Shown: positions 18,936 to 28,686, numbered from the stretch's first letter. The stretch is DNA of 64,000 nt from Mesorhizobium sp. WSM4306 (GCF_007003975.1 NZ_VFTC01000001.1:643021-707020), one strand, 5' to 3'. Numbers and translations: made by a program. Notes: generated by a model from the sequence alone, not told the origin.

Positions 18936-21900
18936 GTGGACAAGAAATGGGATTTTTGGATCGACCGCGGCGGCACCTTCACCGACGTGATCGGGCGCGA
19001 CCCGGACGGCGGGTTGCATCCCAGGAAACTCCTGTCGGAAAATCCTGAAGCCTACCCTGATGCGGCCATAGCCGGCATCCGTGAGTTGCTCGGTCTGAAA
19101 TCGGGCGCCGCCATTCCGTCCGGCCTGATCGGCGACATCAAGATGGGCACCACCGTCGCCACCAATGCGCTCTTGGAGCGCAAGGGCGACCGCGTGCTCT
19201 TGCTGATCACCAAGGGCTTTCGCGATGCGCTGAAGATCGCCTATCAGGCGCGGCCCGACATCTTCGCCAAGGAGATCATCCTTCCCGAACAGCTCTACGA
19301 GCGTGTCATCGAGATCAACGAACGCGTGCGGGCCAACGGCGATGTCGAGCGCCTGCTCGACATCCCCGCCTGCCGTCCCGCGATCGAACAGGCCCGCGCC
19401 GACGGCATCGATGCGGTGGCGATCGTCTTCATGCATGCCTGGAAATACCCCGACCACGAGAAGGCGGTGGCGAAAGTCTGCCGGAAGATCGGCTTTTCGC
19501 AGATTTCGGTCAGCCATGAGGTCTCGCCGCTGATCAAGCTGGTCGGTCGCGGCGACACCACCGTGGTCGATGCCTATCTGTCGCCGATCCTGTCGAGGTA
19601 TGTGCAAAGGGTGGCGGGCGAGCTGGGCGCCCTCTCCCCCCTCGAGGGGGGTGAGGAGCGCTCGGCCGAAGGCCGAGAAAAAGCCAACGATTTGGCTTTT
19701 TCAGCGACGAACGCCCGGAGCCATAGCGAAGGGCAGTCGGCGAAGCCGACCGAGGGGGGCGCTGTCCCGACAGCGCCTCATTCCGTCACGCCCCCCTCTG
19801 CCCTGCCGGGCATCTCCCCCACGAGGGGGGAGATCAGCCAATCCCCCCGCCTCATGTTCATGATGTCGTCGGGCGGGCTCACCGCCGCCGACATGTTCCA
19901 AGGCAAGGACGCGTTGTTGTCCGGCCCGGCCGGCGGCGTCGTCGGCATGGTCGAGACGGCGAAGCTCGCCGGCTTCGAGAAAGTCATCGGCTTCGACATG
20001 GGCGGCACCTCGACCGACGTTGCCCATTATGACGGCGAGTATGAGCGCGCCTTCGACACAGAGGTTGCCGGCGTGCGCATCCGCGCGCCGATGATGCGTA
20101 TCCATACCGTGGCTGCCGGCGGCGGCTCGATCCTGCACTATGAAGCCGGCCGCTTCCGCGCCGGCCCCGATTCCGCCGGCGCCAATCCTGGCCCGGCCGC
20201 CTACCGGCGCGGCGGTCCGCTCGCCGTCACCGACGCCAATGTCATGCTGGGCAAGCTGCAGCCGGATTTCTTCCCGTCGATCTTTGGCCCGGGCCAGGAC
20301 CAGCCGCTGGACGCGACCGCGGTACGCGAAAAATTCGCGACCCTGGCTGCCGAAATCGGCGATGGCCGAACGCCCGAGGCCGTCGCCGAAGGCTTTGTCA
20401 CCATCGCCGTCGAAAACATGGCCAACGCCATCAAGAAGATCTCCGTGCAGCGCGGCTATGACGTCACCGAATATCTGCTGAACTGTTTTGGCGGCGCCGG
20501 CGGCCAGCATGCCTGCCTGGTTGCCGACGCGCTCGGCATGGAGGCGGTCCTGATCCACCCCTTCTCCGGCCTGCTGTCGGCTTACGGCATCGGCCTGTCG
20601 TCGGTGTTTGCCTCGCGCCAGCAGGCGCTGCTCAAGCCGCTGGCGGAAGAGTCCAGGTCAGAGATCGACAGCCTCATTGCCACGTTGAAAAAGGCCGTCA
20701 TCGCCGAACTGGCCGTGCAAGGCATCGCCGAGGACCAGGTTGCCGCAAAGCCGGTATTGCACATCCGCTACGACGGCACCGACACGACGCTGCCGGTGAA
20801 TTTCGAGCAGGACTCGATCTTCCAGGCCAGGCGCGATTTCGAGATCGCCCACAAGGCGCAGTTTGGTTTCGTCTATGACGACAAGCCGATGATCGTCGAG
20901 ACGGTTGGCGTCGAAGGCAGCGAAATCGCAGAGGCCAGGGCCGAAGCCTATGCGTCCGCAGGACCTGCACGGGTTGAAGCCGACGCTTCGGGAACCCGGC
21001 GCATCTACACCGAAGGCCGGTGGCATGAGGCCGGCATCCATCGCCGCGAAAACCTGCGCCCCTCCAATTTGGTCGGGGGCCCCGCTCTCATTATCGAGCC
21101 GAACCAGACCATCGTTGTCGAGCCGGGCTGGCGGGCCGAAATCACCAATCTCAATCACGTCGTCATTCGCCGCACGGAACGGAAAGTGCGCGCTGCGGCC
21201 CTCGGCACCCAAGCCGATCCGGTGATGCTGGAGGTCTTCAACAACCTCTTCATGTCGATCGCCGAGCAGATGGGCGTCACGCTGCAGAACACCGCCTATT
21301 CCGTCAACATCAAGGAAAGGCTGGATTTTTCCTGCGCCGTCTTCGACCGCCATGGCGCGCTGGTCGCCAACGCGCCGCACATGCCGGTGCATCTCGGCTC
21401 CATGGATCGCTCGGTCGAGACCATCATCCGGCTGAACTCCGGCGACATCCGTCCCGGCGACGTCTTTGCACTGAATGCTCCCTACAATGGCGGCACGCAT
21501 CTGCCCGACATCACCGTGGTGACACCGGTGTTCTCCCTCCCCCTTGAGGGGAGGGTGGCCGCGAATCGGCCGGGTGGGGTCCTCTCAGAAGGCGCCGCAA
21601 GGACGTCGAGCACTGCTGCGGCGACCCCCTCCGGCGGCTCCGCCGCCACCTCCCCCTCAAGGGGGGAGGAAATAATCTTCTACGTAGCCTCGCGCGGCCA
21701 TCACGCCGATATTGGCGGCACGGCCCCCGGCTCGATGACGCCGCTCGCCACTACCGTCGACGAGGAAGGTGTTTTGTTCGACAATTTCCGCGTCGTCGAT
21801 CGCGGAAAATTCCGCGAGGCGGAACTGCAAACGCTGCTCACCGACCACCCCTACCCCGCCCGCAACCCGCACCAGAACATCGCCGACCTCAAGGCGCAGA

Positions 21901-22880
21901 TCGCAGCCAATGAAAAGGGCGTGGCGGAACTGCGCAAGATGGTCGCCCATTTCGGCCTCGATGTCGTCGAAGCCTATATGGGCCATGTCCAGGACAATGC
22001 CGCCGAAAGCGTGCGCCGCGTGCTGGAGCGGCTGCCCGACAGTTCTGAGTATGAATACCCGACCGACACCGGCCAGGTCATCAAGGTGAAGATCGCGGTC
22101 GACCGGCAAAAGCGCGAGGCGACCGTTGACTTCACCGGCACGTCGCCTGTGATGAAGAACAATTTCAACGCGCCGGAGCCCGTCGCCCGTGCAGCGGTGC
22201 TCTACGCCTTCCGGGTCATGGTCGAGGACATGATCCCGATGAATGCCGGGTGTCTCAGGCCCATCAACATCATCATCCCCGACGGCTGCATGCTGAAACC
22301 CAGCTATCCCGCCGCCGTTGTCGCCGGCAATGTCGAGACCTCGCAGCATGTCACCAACGCGCTGTTCGGCGCCATGGGCGCCATGGCCAATGCGCAAGGC
22401 ACGATGAACAACCTGACCTTCGGCAACAAGCAGTACCAGTATTACGAGACGATCTGCTCGGGTTCGCCGGCCGGACAGATGAACTCCGGCCGCGGCTTTG
22501 CCGGCACCTCCGGCGTCCACACCCACATGACCAATTCGCGCCTCACCGATCCGGAAGTGCTGGAACTGCGCTTTCCCGTCCTGCTCGAGGATTTCCACAT
22601 CCGCGAAGGCTCCGGCGGCAAAGGCAAATGGAGCGCCGGCGACGGCACCAGGCGCACGATCCGTTTCCTCAAAAAGATGGAATGCGCGATCCTGTCCTCG
22701 CACCGCAACCGGCCGCCGCAAGGCCTGGACGGCGGCGGCGATGGCGAGGTCGGCTCGACCAAGGTGCGGCGCAACGACGGCAGCATCGAGACGTTGATGG
22801 CCTGCGACCAGACCGTGCTCGACGCCGGCGACGCCGTCATCCTGACGACGCCGACGCCGGGAGGGTTTGGCCAAGATTGA
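18936..22880 (+). CDS. 5-oxoprolinase, fused HyuA-HyuB, with two in-frame repeat insertions
   Basis: ATP-dependent 5-oxoprolinase opens 5-oxo-L-proline to glutamate. The protein fuses a HyuA half ([14 protein letters not shown] at the start, [25 protein letters not shown] [11 protein letters not shown]) and a HyuB half starting near [20 protein letters not shown], with [12 protein letters not shown] and [16 protein letters not shown] 18936 was chosen for its GGAG 5 nt upstream; ATG 18921 is an alternative. At 1,314 residues it is about 115 longer than the usual bacterial enzyme of about 1,200. The surplus is two segments (19631-19838 and 21533-21670) that match chromosomal palindromic repeats and not the family. 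The frame is intact throughout, so the gene may still be active. Confidence 0.9.
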   Translation: MDKKWDFWIDRGGTFTDVIGRDPDGGLHPRKLLSENPEAYPDAAIAGIRELLGLKSGAAIPSGLIGDIKMGTTVATNALLERKGDRVLLLITKGFRDALKIAYQARPDIFAKEIILPEQLYERVIEINERVRANGDVERLLDIPACRPAIEQARADGIDAVAIVFMHAWKYPDHEKAVAKVCRKIGFSQISVSHEVSPLIKLVGRGDTTVVDAYLSPILSRYVQRVAGELGALSPLEGGEERSAEGREKANDLAFSATNARSHSEGQSAKPTEGGAVPTAPHSVTPPSALPGISPTRGEISQSPRLMFMMSSGGLTAADMFQGKDALLSGPAGGVVGMVETAKLAGFEKVIGFDMGGTSTDVAHYDGEYERAFDTEVAGVRIRAPMMRIHTVAAGGGSILHYEAGRFRAGPDSAGANPGPAAYRRGGPLAVTDANVMLGKLQPDFFPSIFGPGQDQPLDATAVREKFATLAAEIGDGRTPEAVAEGFVTIAVENMANAIKKISVQRGYDVTEYLLNCFGGAGGQHACLVADALGMEAVLIHPFSGLLSAYGIGLSSVFASRQQALLKPLAEESRSEIDSLIATLKKAVIAELAVQGIAEDQVAAKPVLHIRYDGTDTTLPVNFEQDSIFQARRDFEIAHKAQFGFVYDDKPMIVETVGVEGSEIAEARAEAYASAGPARVEADASGTRRIYTEGRWHEAGIHRRENLRPSNLVGGPALIIEPNQTIVVEPGWRAEITNLNHVVIRRTERKVRAAALGTQADPVMLEVFNNLFMSIAEQMGVTLQNTAYSVNIKERLDFSCAVFDRHGALVANAPHMPVHLGSMDRSVETIIRLNSGDIRPGDVFALNAPYNGGTHLPDITVVTPVFSLPLEGRVAANRPGGVLSEGAARTSSTAAATPSGGSAATSPSRGEEIIFYVASRGHHADIGGTAPGSMTPLATTVDEEGVLFDNFRVVDRGKFREAELQTLLTDHPYPARNPHQNIADLKAQIAANEKGVAELRKMVAHFGLDVVEAYMGHVQDNAAESVRRVLERLPDSSEYEYPTDTGQVIKVKIAVDRQKREATVDFTGTSPVMKNNFNAPEPVARAAVLYAFRVMVEDMIPMNAGCLRPINIIIPDGCMLKPSYPAAVVAGNVETSQHVTNALFGAMGAMANAQGTMNNLTFGNKQYQYYETICSGSPAGQMNSGRGFAGTSGVHTHMTNSRLTDPEVLELRFPVLLEDFHIREGSGGKGKWSAGDGTRRTIRFLKKMECAILSSHRNRPPQGLDGGGDGEVGSTKVRRNDGSIETLMACDQTVLDAGDAVILTTPTPGGFGQD
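19631..19838. repeat. Palindromic repeat inserted in frame in the 5-oxoprolinase gene
   Basis: Bounded by CTCTCCCCCCTCGAGGGGGG on the left and CATCTCCCCCACGAGGGGGG on the right, with an internal perfect 10-bp-arm hairpin (AAAAAGCCAA / TTGGCTTTTT, 19678-19701) and GC-rich palindromes. It adds about 70 residues between the family segments RVAGELG and [11 protein letters not shown] without breaking the frame. A related copy lies between genes at 52987-53065, sharing the GAGGAG-GCTC, GG-CGG-AAAGCCAA and TTGGCTT blocks. Confidence 0.85.
21533..21670. repeat. Second palindromic repeat inserted in frame in the 5-oxoprolinase gene
   Basis: Starts CTCCCTCCCCCTTGAGGGGA and ends CTCCCCCTCAAGGGGGGAGG, so both ends carry the same C-run/G-run palindrome as the first insertion. 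It adds about 40 residues between TPVF and [13 protein letters not shown] of the HyuB half. The interior (GGCGGCTCCGCCGCC palindrome) differs from the first copy. Confidence 0.85.
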
Positions 22881-22930
22881 TGCACATCGCCCAAAAATTG
22901 TTCATCCGATTTGGGAAAACGACTTGCATC
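22881..22930. repeat. Intergenic hairpin repeat, divergent copy A
   Basis: Degenerate member of the TGCATGTCG...CGACATGCA family: TGCACATCGCCCAAAA and ATTTGGGAAAACGACTTGCA form imperfect arms. It begins directly at the TGA of the 5-oxoprolinase gene. Other copies are at 26461, 32930, 36376 and 55542. Confidence 0.7.
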
Positions 22931-22957
22931 AAAACAACAAGCTGAAGCGTCAACAGC

Positions 22958-22975
22958 CTGTCACTGGCCTGTCAT
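22958..22975 (+). promoter_or_regulatory. Pho box upstream of btaAB
   Basis: CTGTCAC-TGGC-CTGTCAT, two 7-bp direct repeats separated by 4 nt, matches the PhoB consensus (CTGTCAT-N4-CTGTCAT) at 13 of 14 positions. It ends 48 nt before the btaA start. PhoB control of betaine-lipid synthesis under phosphate starvation is established in Sinorhizobium meliloti. Confidence 0.88.
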
Positions 22976-23023
22976 GACGCTGCGCTACCCGCTTGCGCCA
23001 AAGCAAATGGGGAATCATTAGCC

Positions 23024-24271
23024 ATGACGGACGTTTCGGCAGATCTGGTCTTTCGCCGTGGCAAGGAAGTTGGAAAAGCCGTCTACCAGAACCGCCCGCT
23101 ATCGAAGGCCGGCCTTTCCGAGCGGCTGTTTGCGCTTCTGTTTTCCGGCCTCGTCTACCCGCAGATCTGGGAAGACCCTGAAGTCGATATGGAGGCCATG
23201 CAGCTTGGCCAGGGCCACCGCGTCGTCACCATCGCCTCCGGCGGCTGCAACATCCTGGCCTACCTCACCCGGTCGCCTGAACGCGTCGATGCGGTCGATC
23301 TCAACGCCGCCCACATCGCCTTGAACCGGATGAAGCTCGAGGCGGTGCGGCATCTGCCTTCGCAGGGCGATCTGTTCCGCTTCTTCGGCGCCGCCTACAC
23401 CAGCCACAATTCGGAAGCCTATGACCGCTTCATCGCGCCGCATCTCGATCCGGTCAGCCGTCACTACTGGGAGCGCCGCAACTGGCGCGGCCGCCGGCGC
23501 ATCACCGTCTTCGACCGCAATTTCTACCAGACCGGCCTGCTCGGCCTGTTCATCGCCATGGGCCATCGCACCGCCAAATTCTTCGGCGTCGATCCCGCCG
23601 GGATCATGGCGTCGAAGAGCATTGCCGACCAGCGTCGCTTCTTCAACGAAGAGCTGGCGCCGGTCTTCGACAAGAAGCTGTTGCGCTGGGCGACGTCGCG
23701 CAAGGCTTCCCTGTTCGGTCTCGGCATTCCGCCGGCGCAGTACGATTCGCTGATCACCTCGGGCGACGGCTCTATGGCCAGCGTGCTGAAGGCCCGGCTG
23801 GAAAAGCTCGCCTGCGATTTTCCGTTGAAGAACAATTACTTCGCCTGGCAGGCCTTTGCCCGCCGCTATCCCAATCCGGGCGAAGCCGCCCTGCCCGCCT
23901 ATCTCGAAGAGGCCAACTACAAGGCGATCCGCAACAATGTCGATCGCGTCGGCATTCATCACGCCAACCTGATCGAATTCCTGGCCGGCAAGGACGCCGG
24001 GACCGTCGACCGCTTCATCCTGCTCGACGCGCAGGACTGGATGACGGACGACCAGCTCAATGCTCTGTGGTCGGAGATCACCCGCACCGCCTCGGTCGGC
24101 GCCCGTGTCATCTTCCGCACCGCCGCCGAACCCAGCCTGCTGCCCGGCCGCGTCTCGACATCGCTGCTCGACCAATGGAATTACGAGGACGAGGCCTCGC
24201 GCGACTATTCGGCCCGCGACCGCTCTGCCATCTATGGCGGCTTCCACCTCTATGTGAAGTGCGCCGCATGA
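23024..24271 (+). CDS. btaA: SAM:diacylglycerol 3-amino-3-carboxypropyltransferase
   Basis: BtaA moves the aminocarboxypropyl group of SAM onto diacylglycerol, giving diacylglycerylhomoserine, the first step to the phosphorus-free lipid DGTS at the cytoplasmic membrane. The 415-residue DUF3419 protein has FSGLVYPQIWEDPEVD, the SAM-binding segment IASGGCNILAYL followed by VDAVDLNAAHIAL, and the C-terminal LLDAQDWM region. Overlaps btaB by 4 nt (ATGA). A Pho box lies 48 nt upstream, so expression is expected under phosphate limitation, when DGTS replaces phospholipids. Confidence 0.95.
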   Translation: MTDVSADLVFRRGKEVGKAVYQNRPLSKAGLSERLFALLFSGLVYPQIWEDPEVDMEAMQLGQGHRVVTIASGGCNILAYLTRSPERVDAVDLNAAHIALNRMKLEAVRHLPSQGDLFRFFGAAYTSHNSEAYDRFIAPHLDPVSRHYWERRNWRGRRRITVFDRNFYQTGLLGLFIAMGHRTAKFFGVDPAGIMASKSIADQRRFFNEELAPVFDKKLLRWATSRKASLFGLGIPPAQYDSLITSGDGSMASVLKARLEKLACDFPLKNNYFAWQAFARRYPNPGEAALPAYLEEANYKAIRNNVDRVGIHHANLIEFLAGKDAGTVDRFILLDAQDWMTDDQLNALWSEITRTASVGARVIFRTAAEPSLLPGRVSTSLLDQWNYEDEASRDYSARDRSAIYGGFHLYVKCAA

Positions 24272-24933
24272 GCACGAGCGAGCTGCCGGCCGACCATGCC
24301 GAACTGATGGATGGCGTCTATCGCTGGCAGCGCCACATCTACGACCTGACGCGCAAATACTATCTGCTCGGCCGCGATCAGATGATATCGGGTCTGGATG
24401 TGCCGGCGAAAGGCACCGTACTCGAGCTCGGCTGCGGTACCGGCCGCAACATTGCGCTTGCCGCCCGCCGCTACCCCGATGCACGGTTCTTCGGTCTCGA
24501 CATCTCGGCCGAGATGCTGGAAACCGCCCGCAAGGCGATCGGCAGGGAAGGCCTGTCCAGGCGGGTCGCGCTGGCAAGAGGCGATGCCACCGATTTCGAC
24601 GCCAAGGCGCTGTTCGGCGTCGAGCGCTTCGACCGCATTTTCGTGTCCTATTCGCTGTCGATGATCCCTGGCTGGGAAAAGACGGTTTCAGCAGCGCTTG
24701 CAGCACTTGCGCCCGGCGGCTCATTGCATGTCGTCGATTTCGGCCAGCAGGAAGGCCTGCCGCTTTGGTTCCGGGCGCTGCTGCGCGGCTGGCTGCGGAA
24801 ATTCCATGTCGAGCCGCGCGCTTCGCTGCGTGACGTGCTTGAATCGGAATCGGAGCGCACCGGCGCAACCTTCTGTTTCAGAACGCTTTATCGCGGATAC
24901 GCCTGGCTCGGCGTGATCGGATCCCGCAAATAA
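24268..24933 (+). CDS. btaB: Diacylglycerylhomoserine N-methyltransferase
   Basis: BtaB methylates diacylglycerylhomoserine three times with SAM to give DGTS. The 221-residue class I methyltransferase has the SAM loop VLELGCGTGRN (near 52-62), DISAEMLETARKA and the post-motif FDRIFVSYSLSMIPGWE. The ATG overlaps the btaA stop, and this pairing identifies it among generic methyltransferases. The longer open frame upstream lies inside btaA in another frame and was discarded. Confidence 0.93.
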   Translation: MSTSELPADHAELMDGVYRWQRHIYDLTRKYYLLGRDQMISGLDVPAKGTVLELGCGTGRNIALAARRYPDARFFGLDISAEMLETARKAIGREGLSRRVALARGDATDFDAKALFGVERFDRIFVSYSLSMIPGWEKTVSAALAALAPGGSLHVVDFGQQEGLPLWFRALLRGWLRKFHVEPRASLRDVLESESERTGATFCFRTLYRGYAWLGVIGSRK

Positions 24934-24942
24934 AAAACGCGA

Positions 24943-26322
24943 TCAGTGTAGCGCCTTCACCAGCGCCCCAACCATCCTCTGCGGCCGATAACCAAGCTTG
25001 GCCGGCGTCAATCCAAGCCGCACCACCGCCAACTGCTCCGACGGAATGATCGCAACCGTCTGGCCGTCATGGCCTTCCATCCAGTAGGTGTCTTTGGGCA
25101 GGCCTGCAGCGACGCCCGCGCCGGGATTTTCCTCATCGCCCGGGCCTTCGATCCAGACCTGGCCCTTGCCGTACACCTTCGAGGCCGGCGCCGGCTCGCG
25201 CATCCAGTCGACGAAACCGGCAGGCAGGATCTGGTTGCCGTTCCAGGTGCCGCCCTGCAGCAGGAACTGCGCGAAGCGCGCCCAGTCATGCGCTGTGGCA
25301 TAGAGATAGGACGAGCCGACGAACGTGCCCTGCTCGTCGGTTTCGAGCACCGCGCTGTGCATGCCGAGCGGCGCGAACAGCGCTGTCCGCGGCCAAGCCA
25401 GCGCCTTCGCCTTGTCGCCGATCGCGTCCTGCCACAGCCGCGACAGCATCACCGCCGTGCCGCTCGAATAGGAGAAGACCTTACCCACTTCGCCGGTTAT
25501 CGGCTTGGACTCGGCGAAGCCCGCCATGTCGGGCTCGAGATAAAGCATGCGCGTGACGTCGGCGACGTCGCCATAATCCTCGTTGAACTCCAGCCCGCTC
25601 GACATCGCCATCATGTCGGCGAGACTGATGGCGGCGCGGCCGTCCGCCTTCCAGGGGCCGAACAGGCCCTGGTTGGTCACCGCCATCTTGCCGTCCTTGA
25701 CCAGCGTGCCGACGAGCGCGGCGTTGACCGTCTTGGTCATCGACCAGCCGAGCAGCGGCGTTTTCGCCGAAAAACCGTCGCCATAATGTTCGGCGACGAT
25801 GCGGCCGTTCTTGACCACCACCACGGCGCGCATGCCGGTTCCGGTCATCCCTGCATCGTCAAGGATCTTGCCGATCTCCGGATTCTGCGAGGCATCGACC
25901 CGATCTCCCTCCGGCCACAGATCCCCCTTGGTGGTCGCCGACGCTTCGGCACGGATTGTCGTGCGCCGTACTTTGCCGACGTCACCATCGGGAACCGAGG
26001 CGCAACCCAGCCCGTCGCGCGCGACGGCAACGCTCTTGCCGAGGAAGCCGAGCAGCCCGGCCGAGACAGTCCCCCTGTTCTTGTCCACCGACACTTTCAT
26101 CAGCCTCAGCAGCGGATGGCCGGGTGCCTGCACGTCGACGGCAAGCACCTCGTTGGGGTCACGTCCGGCGATAAAAACATTCGAGCAGACGATCTTGGCC
26201 GAATAGCCCGAACCGACGCGGATCAGTTCCGGCGGCGCGATATAGAGCCAGGCAAACAGCGCGGCAACCGCCAGCACGACCAGGCCAAGCAGCCATTTGA
26301 TGATCTTCACGACGACCCGCAC
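24943..26322 (-). CDS. Membrane-anchored serine hydrolase, class C beta-lactamase fold
   Basis: Serine hydrolase of the beta-lactamase/DD-peptidase superfamily, 459 residues. One N-terminal membrane segment (7-27) anchors a periplasmic domain. Active-site motifs: SMTK at 194-197 (SxxK nucleophile), YSSG at 285-288 (YxN position, with Asn replaced), and HDGQ near the C terminus in the KTG position. These altered motifs favour an esterase or 6-aminohexanoate-dimer-hydrolase-like enzyme over a true beta-lactamase, so drug resistance should not be inferred. Convergent with btaB (9-nt gap). Confidence 0.82.
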   Translation of the reverse strand: MRVVVKIIKWLLGLVVLAVAALFAWLYIAPPELIRVGSGYSAKIVCSNVFIAGRDPNEVLAVDVQAPGHPLLRLMKVSVDKNRGTVSAGLLGFLGKSVAVARDGLGCASVPDGDVGKVRRTTIRAEASATTKGDLWPEGDRVDASQNPEIGKILDDAGMTGTGMRAVVVVKNGRIVAEHYGDGFSAKTPLLGWSMTKTVNAALVGTLVKDGKMAVTNQGLFGPWKADGRAAISLADMMAMSSGLEFNEDYGDVADVTRMLYLEPDMAGFAESKPITGEVGKVFSYSSGTAVMLSRLWQDAIGDKAKALAWPRTALFAPLGMHSAVLETDEQGTFVGSSYLYATAHDWARFAQFLLQGGTWNGNQILPAGFVDWMREPAPASKVYGKGQVWIEGPGDEENPGAGVAAGLPKDTYWMEGHDGQTVAIIPSEQLAVVRLGLTPAKLGYRPQRMVGALVKALH

Positions 26323-26460
26323 CTTTTAAGTCCCTGCTTTTCCGCTGCCCGAGGGCTTGCGGCTCGATTTATGTCATCGATTTGCCGCCATTGCTTCCGC
26401 AAAATCGGTGTTCTTGTCGAGCGCCGTCAACCTGTTCTCAACCATGATCGGCGATCACTG

Positions 26461-26509
26461 GTGCATGTCGCCCAAAAGTGCTGAGCGGTTTTGGGACAAC
26501 GACATGCAC
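26461..26509. repeat. Intergenic hairpin repeat, copy B
   Basis: GTGCATGTCGCCCAAAAGTG and GGTTTTGGGACAACGACATG(CAC) form a long stem-loop of the same family as 55542-55588. This is the only copy lying between divergent genes rather than behind a stop codon. The rest of 26323-26616 shows no other signal. Confidence 0.85.
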
Positions 26510-26616
26510 GAGAATAATGAATCGGGCGATGCTGTGGGGCGATCGTCTGGTCTGGTGGGGCTACCCGCAGCAACAAAACCCAACAGCGACCGGCTGATTC
26601 CGGCTCGGGAAATGCG

Positions 26617-27414
26617 ATGCGCCGTTTCGCGGTCCTCATCACGTTGACGCTGCTGGCCGCCTGCTCGACCGCCGGCGATCTCGTGCCGTCTATGTCGCCA
26701 TCCAGCAGCCCGACGGTTGCGGTGCGCGCACCGCGCTTCGAAGACTCCAAGCCGCATGAATGGGACAGCGGCGCGCCCTGGAATTACGCTGTTCACGGCA
26801 CCGATGTCTCAAAGTACCAGACGTCGGTCGACTGGCCGACAGCCAAGGCCAACGGCATCTCCTTCGCCTTCATCAAGGCGACCGAGGGCGGCGATCGTTT
26901 CGACGAGTATTTCAGCGAGCATTGGGCCCGCACAAGGGCCAATGGCATTCCGCGCGCGGCCTACCATTTCTTCTATTTCTGCACGCCGGCCGCCACCCAG
27001 GCGCGCTGGTTCATCGAGAACGTGCCCGTCGACCGCTCGGCCATGCCGCCGGTGCTCGACATGGAATGGAACCCGAAATCGCCGACCTGCCGGCTGCGCC
27101 CTGATCCGGCGACGGTGCGCGCGGAGATGACCACCTTTCTCGAAATCGTCGAACGGCACTACGGCAAGAAGCCGATCATCTATACCTCGGTCGACTTCTT
27201 CGACGACAATGAACTCGCGAATTTCCGCAGCTATCCCTACTGGCTGCGCTCGGTCGCCGGCCACCCCCGCCAGAAATACGGCAGCCACCCCTTCACCTTC
27301 TGGCAGTACACTGGAACCGGCATCGTTCCCGGTATGACCGGCAAGTCCGATATCAACGTTTTCAACGGCAGCGAAGCCGCCTGGAAAAAGTGGCTGCGGC
27401 AGAACACGCATTGA
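26617..27414 (+). CDS. GH25 lysozyme-like lipoprotein
   Basis: Glycoside hydrolase family 25 muramidase cutting the MurNAc-GlcNAc bond. The 265-residue protein starts with a signal peptide and lipobox LAAC (13-16), so it is probably lipid-anchored. The catalytic domain begins at VHGTDVSKYQ (D63) and has the DMEW acidic pair (D148, E150), FIKATEGG and the closing FWQYTGTG. It is followed closely by an MltB-like transglycosylase, suggesting joint wall remodelling. Confidence 0.9.
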   Translation: MRRFAVLITLTLLAACSTAGDLVPSMSPSSSPTVAVRAPRFEDSKPHEWDSGAPWNYAVHGTDVSKYQTSVDWPTAKANGISFAFIKATEGGDRFDEYFSEHWARTRANGIPRAAYHFFYFCTPAATQARWFIENVPVDRSAMPPVLDMEWNPKSPTCRLRPDPATVRAEMTTFLEIVERHYGKKPIIYTSVDFFDDNELANFRSYPYWLRSVAGHPRQKYGSHPFTFWQYTGTGIVPGMTGKSDINVFNGSEAAWKKWLRQNTH

Positions 27415-27446
27415 CACCGGCGCTGCCGCCTGCTTTTCGACGGTCC

Positions 27447-28676
27447 ATGCGAACCGATTTGCAACCACAGGGATATCAGGGCCGGAAACAGTCGAAGAAC
27501 CGACTGCGCTCCGGGCTGCTCGCGGCCTTGCTGCTCAGCGCCGCGGCCATGCCGGCGGCAGCGCAGGAATGCGGCGGCGACTTCGAAGCCTGGAAACAAG
27601 GCGTGGCGGCGGAAGCCAAGGCAGCCGGTGTCGGCGCTGTCGGCCTCAGCGCCCTGGAAGCCGCTTCCATCGACGACAAGGTGCTGGCGCGCGACCGCGC
27701 CCAGGGCGTCTTCGCCCAGACCTTTATACAGTTCTCCAACCGCATGATCTCGGCCTACCGGCTGAAGCAGGGCGCGGCCAATCTGAAGAAATATGCCGAC
27801 GTCTTTGCCCGCGCCGACCAGCAGTTCGGCGTCCAGGCGCCGATCATCACCGCCTTCTGGGGGCTGGAGACCGATTTCGGCGCCGTGCAGGGCGATTTCC
27901 ACACGCTGAGCGCCTTGGTGACGCTGTCGCATGACTGCCGCCGCCCGCAGCTGTTTAGGCCGCAGCTGGTGCCGCTGTTGATGCTGATCGATCGTGGCGT
28001 CGTGCCGGCCGACGTCACCGGCGCCTGGGCCGGCGAGGTCGGCCAGACGCAGATCCTGCCCTCCGACTATCTGGCGCGCGGCGTCGACGGCGACGGCGAC
28101 GGCATCGTCGACCTCAGGCGCAGCGTGCCCGACGTGATCATGACCACGGCCAACAAGGTGCTGTCGCGCGGCTGGAAACGCGACCAGCCCTGGATCGAGG
28201 AAGTGCGCGTGCCCGAGGACATGCCGTGGGAGCAGACCGGCCGCACCAACAAGCTGCCGCTGTCGCAATGGGCCGCCTGGGGCGTTACCAATCCCGACGG
28301 CACGCCGCTGATCGACAACGGCCTCAAGGCCGGTCTGGCGCTGCCGATGGGCCGCAGGGGCCCGGCCTTCCTCGCCTATGACAATTTCGACGTCTATCTC
28401 GAATGGAACCAGTCCTTCACCTACGCGCTGACGGCGGCAAACCTCGCGGCACGGTTGGGCGGGGCAAAGCAGTTCGACCCGCGCAATCCCGAAACCGGCC
28501 TCAATGGCGACCAGATGAAGGAATTGCAGACCAAGCTCGAGGCCAGGGGCTATGACGTCGGTACGGTCGACGGCATTCTGGGCACCAACACCCGCGAAGC
28601 CGTCCGCAAGGAACAGATGCGGCTCGGGCTGCCGGTCGATGGCTGGCCGACGCCGGAGCTGCTGGAGAAGCTGTGA
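27447..28676 (+). CDS. MltB-family lytic murein transglycosylase with peptidoglycan-binding domain
   Basis: Periplasmic lytic transglycosylase of the SLT_2/MltB family, 409 residues. A basic N terminus leads into a signal peptide cleaved after AAAQ (about 40). The catalytic glutamate is E141 in FWGLETDFG, followed by GQTQILPSDYL and the DGDGDGIVDL loop. A PG_binding_1 domain occupies about 350-409 (LNGDQMKELQTKLEARGYDV region). ATG 27447 is preferred; the open frame starts at 27390 but those codons overlap the GH25 gene. Confidence 0.9.
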   Translation: MRTDLQPQGYQGRKQSKNRLRSGLLAALLLSAAAMPAAAQECGGDFEAWKQGVAAEAKAAGVGAVGLSALEAASIDDKVLARDRAQGVFAQTFIQFSNRMISAYRLKQGAANLKKYADVFARADQQFGVQAPIITAFWGLETDFGAVQGDFHTLSALVTLSHDCRRPQLFRPQLVPLLMLIDRGVVPADVTGAWAGEVGQTQILPSDYLARGVDGDGDGIVDLRRSVPDVIMTTANKVLSRGWKRDQPWIEEVRVPEDMPWEQTGRTNKLPLSQWAAWGVTNPDGTPLIDNGLKAGLALPMGRRGPAFLAYDNFDVYLEWNQSFTYALTAANLAARLGGAKQFDPRNPETGLNGDQMKELQTKLEARGYDVGTVDGILGTNTREAVRKEQMRLGLPVDGWPTPELLEKL

Positions 28677-28686
28677 AATAGTGAGT

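Noticed and set aside
18600..19607. 335-codon minus-strand frame opposite the 5-oxoprolinase start
   Set aside because: Antisense shadow that crosses the lipoprotein gene in another frame; no family features.
23099..24868. 589-codon open frame on the minus strand opposite btaAB
   Set aside because: Antisense shadow of two well-supported genes; low-complexity Arg/Gly/Asp composition and no ribosome-binding site.
24943..26322. Antibiotic-resistance beta-lactamase
   Set aside because: SxxK is present but the YxN and KTG positions are altered and the protein is a membrane-anchored general serine hydrolase; a resistance role is not supported.
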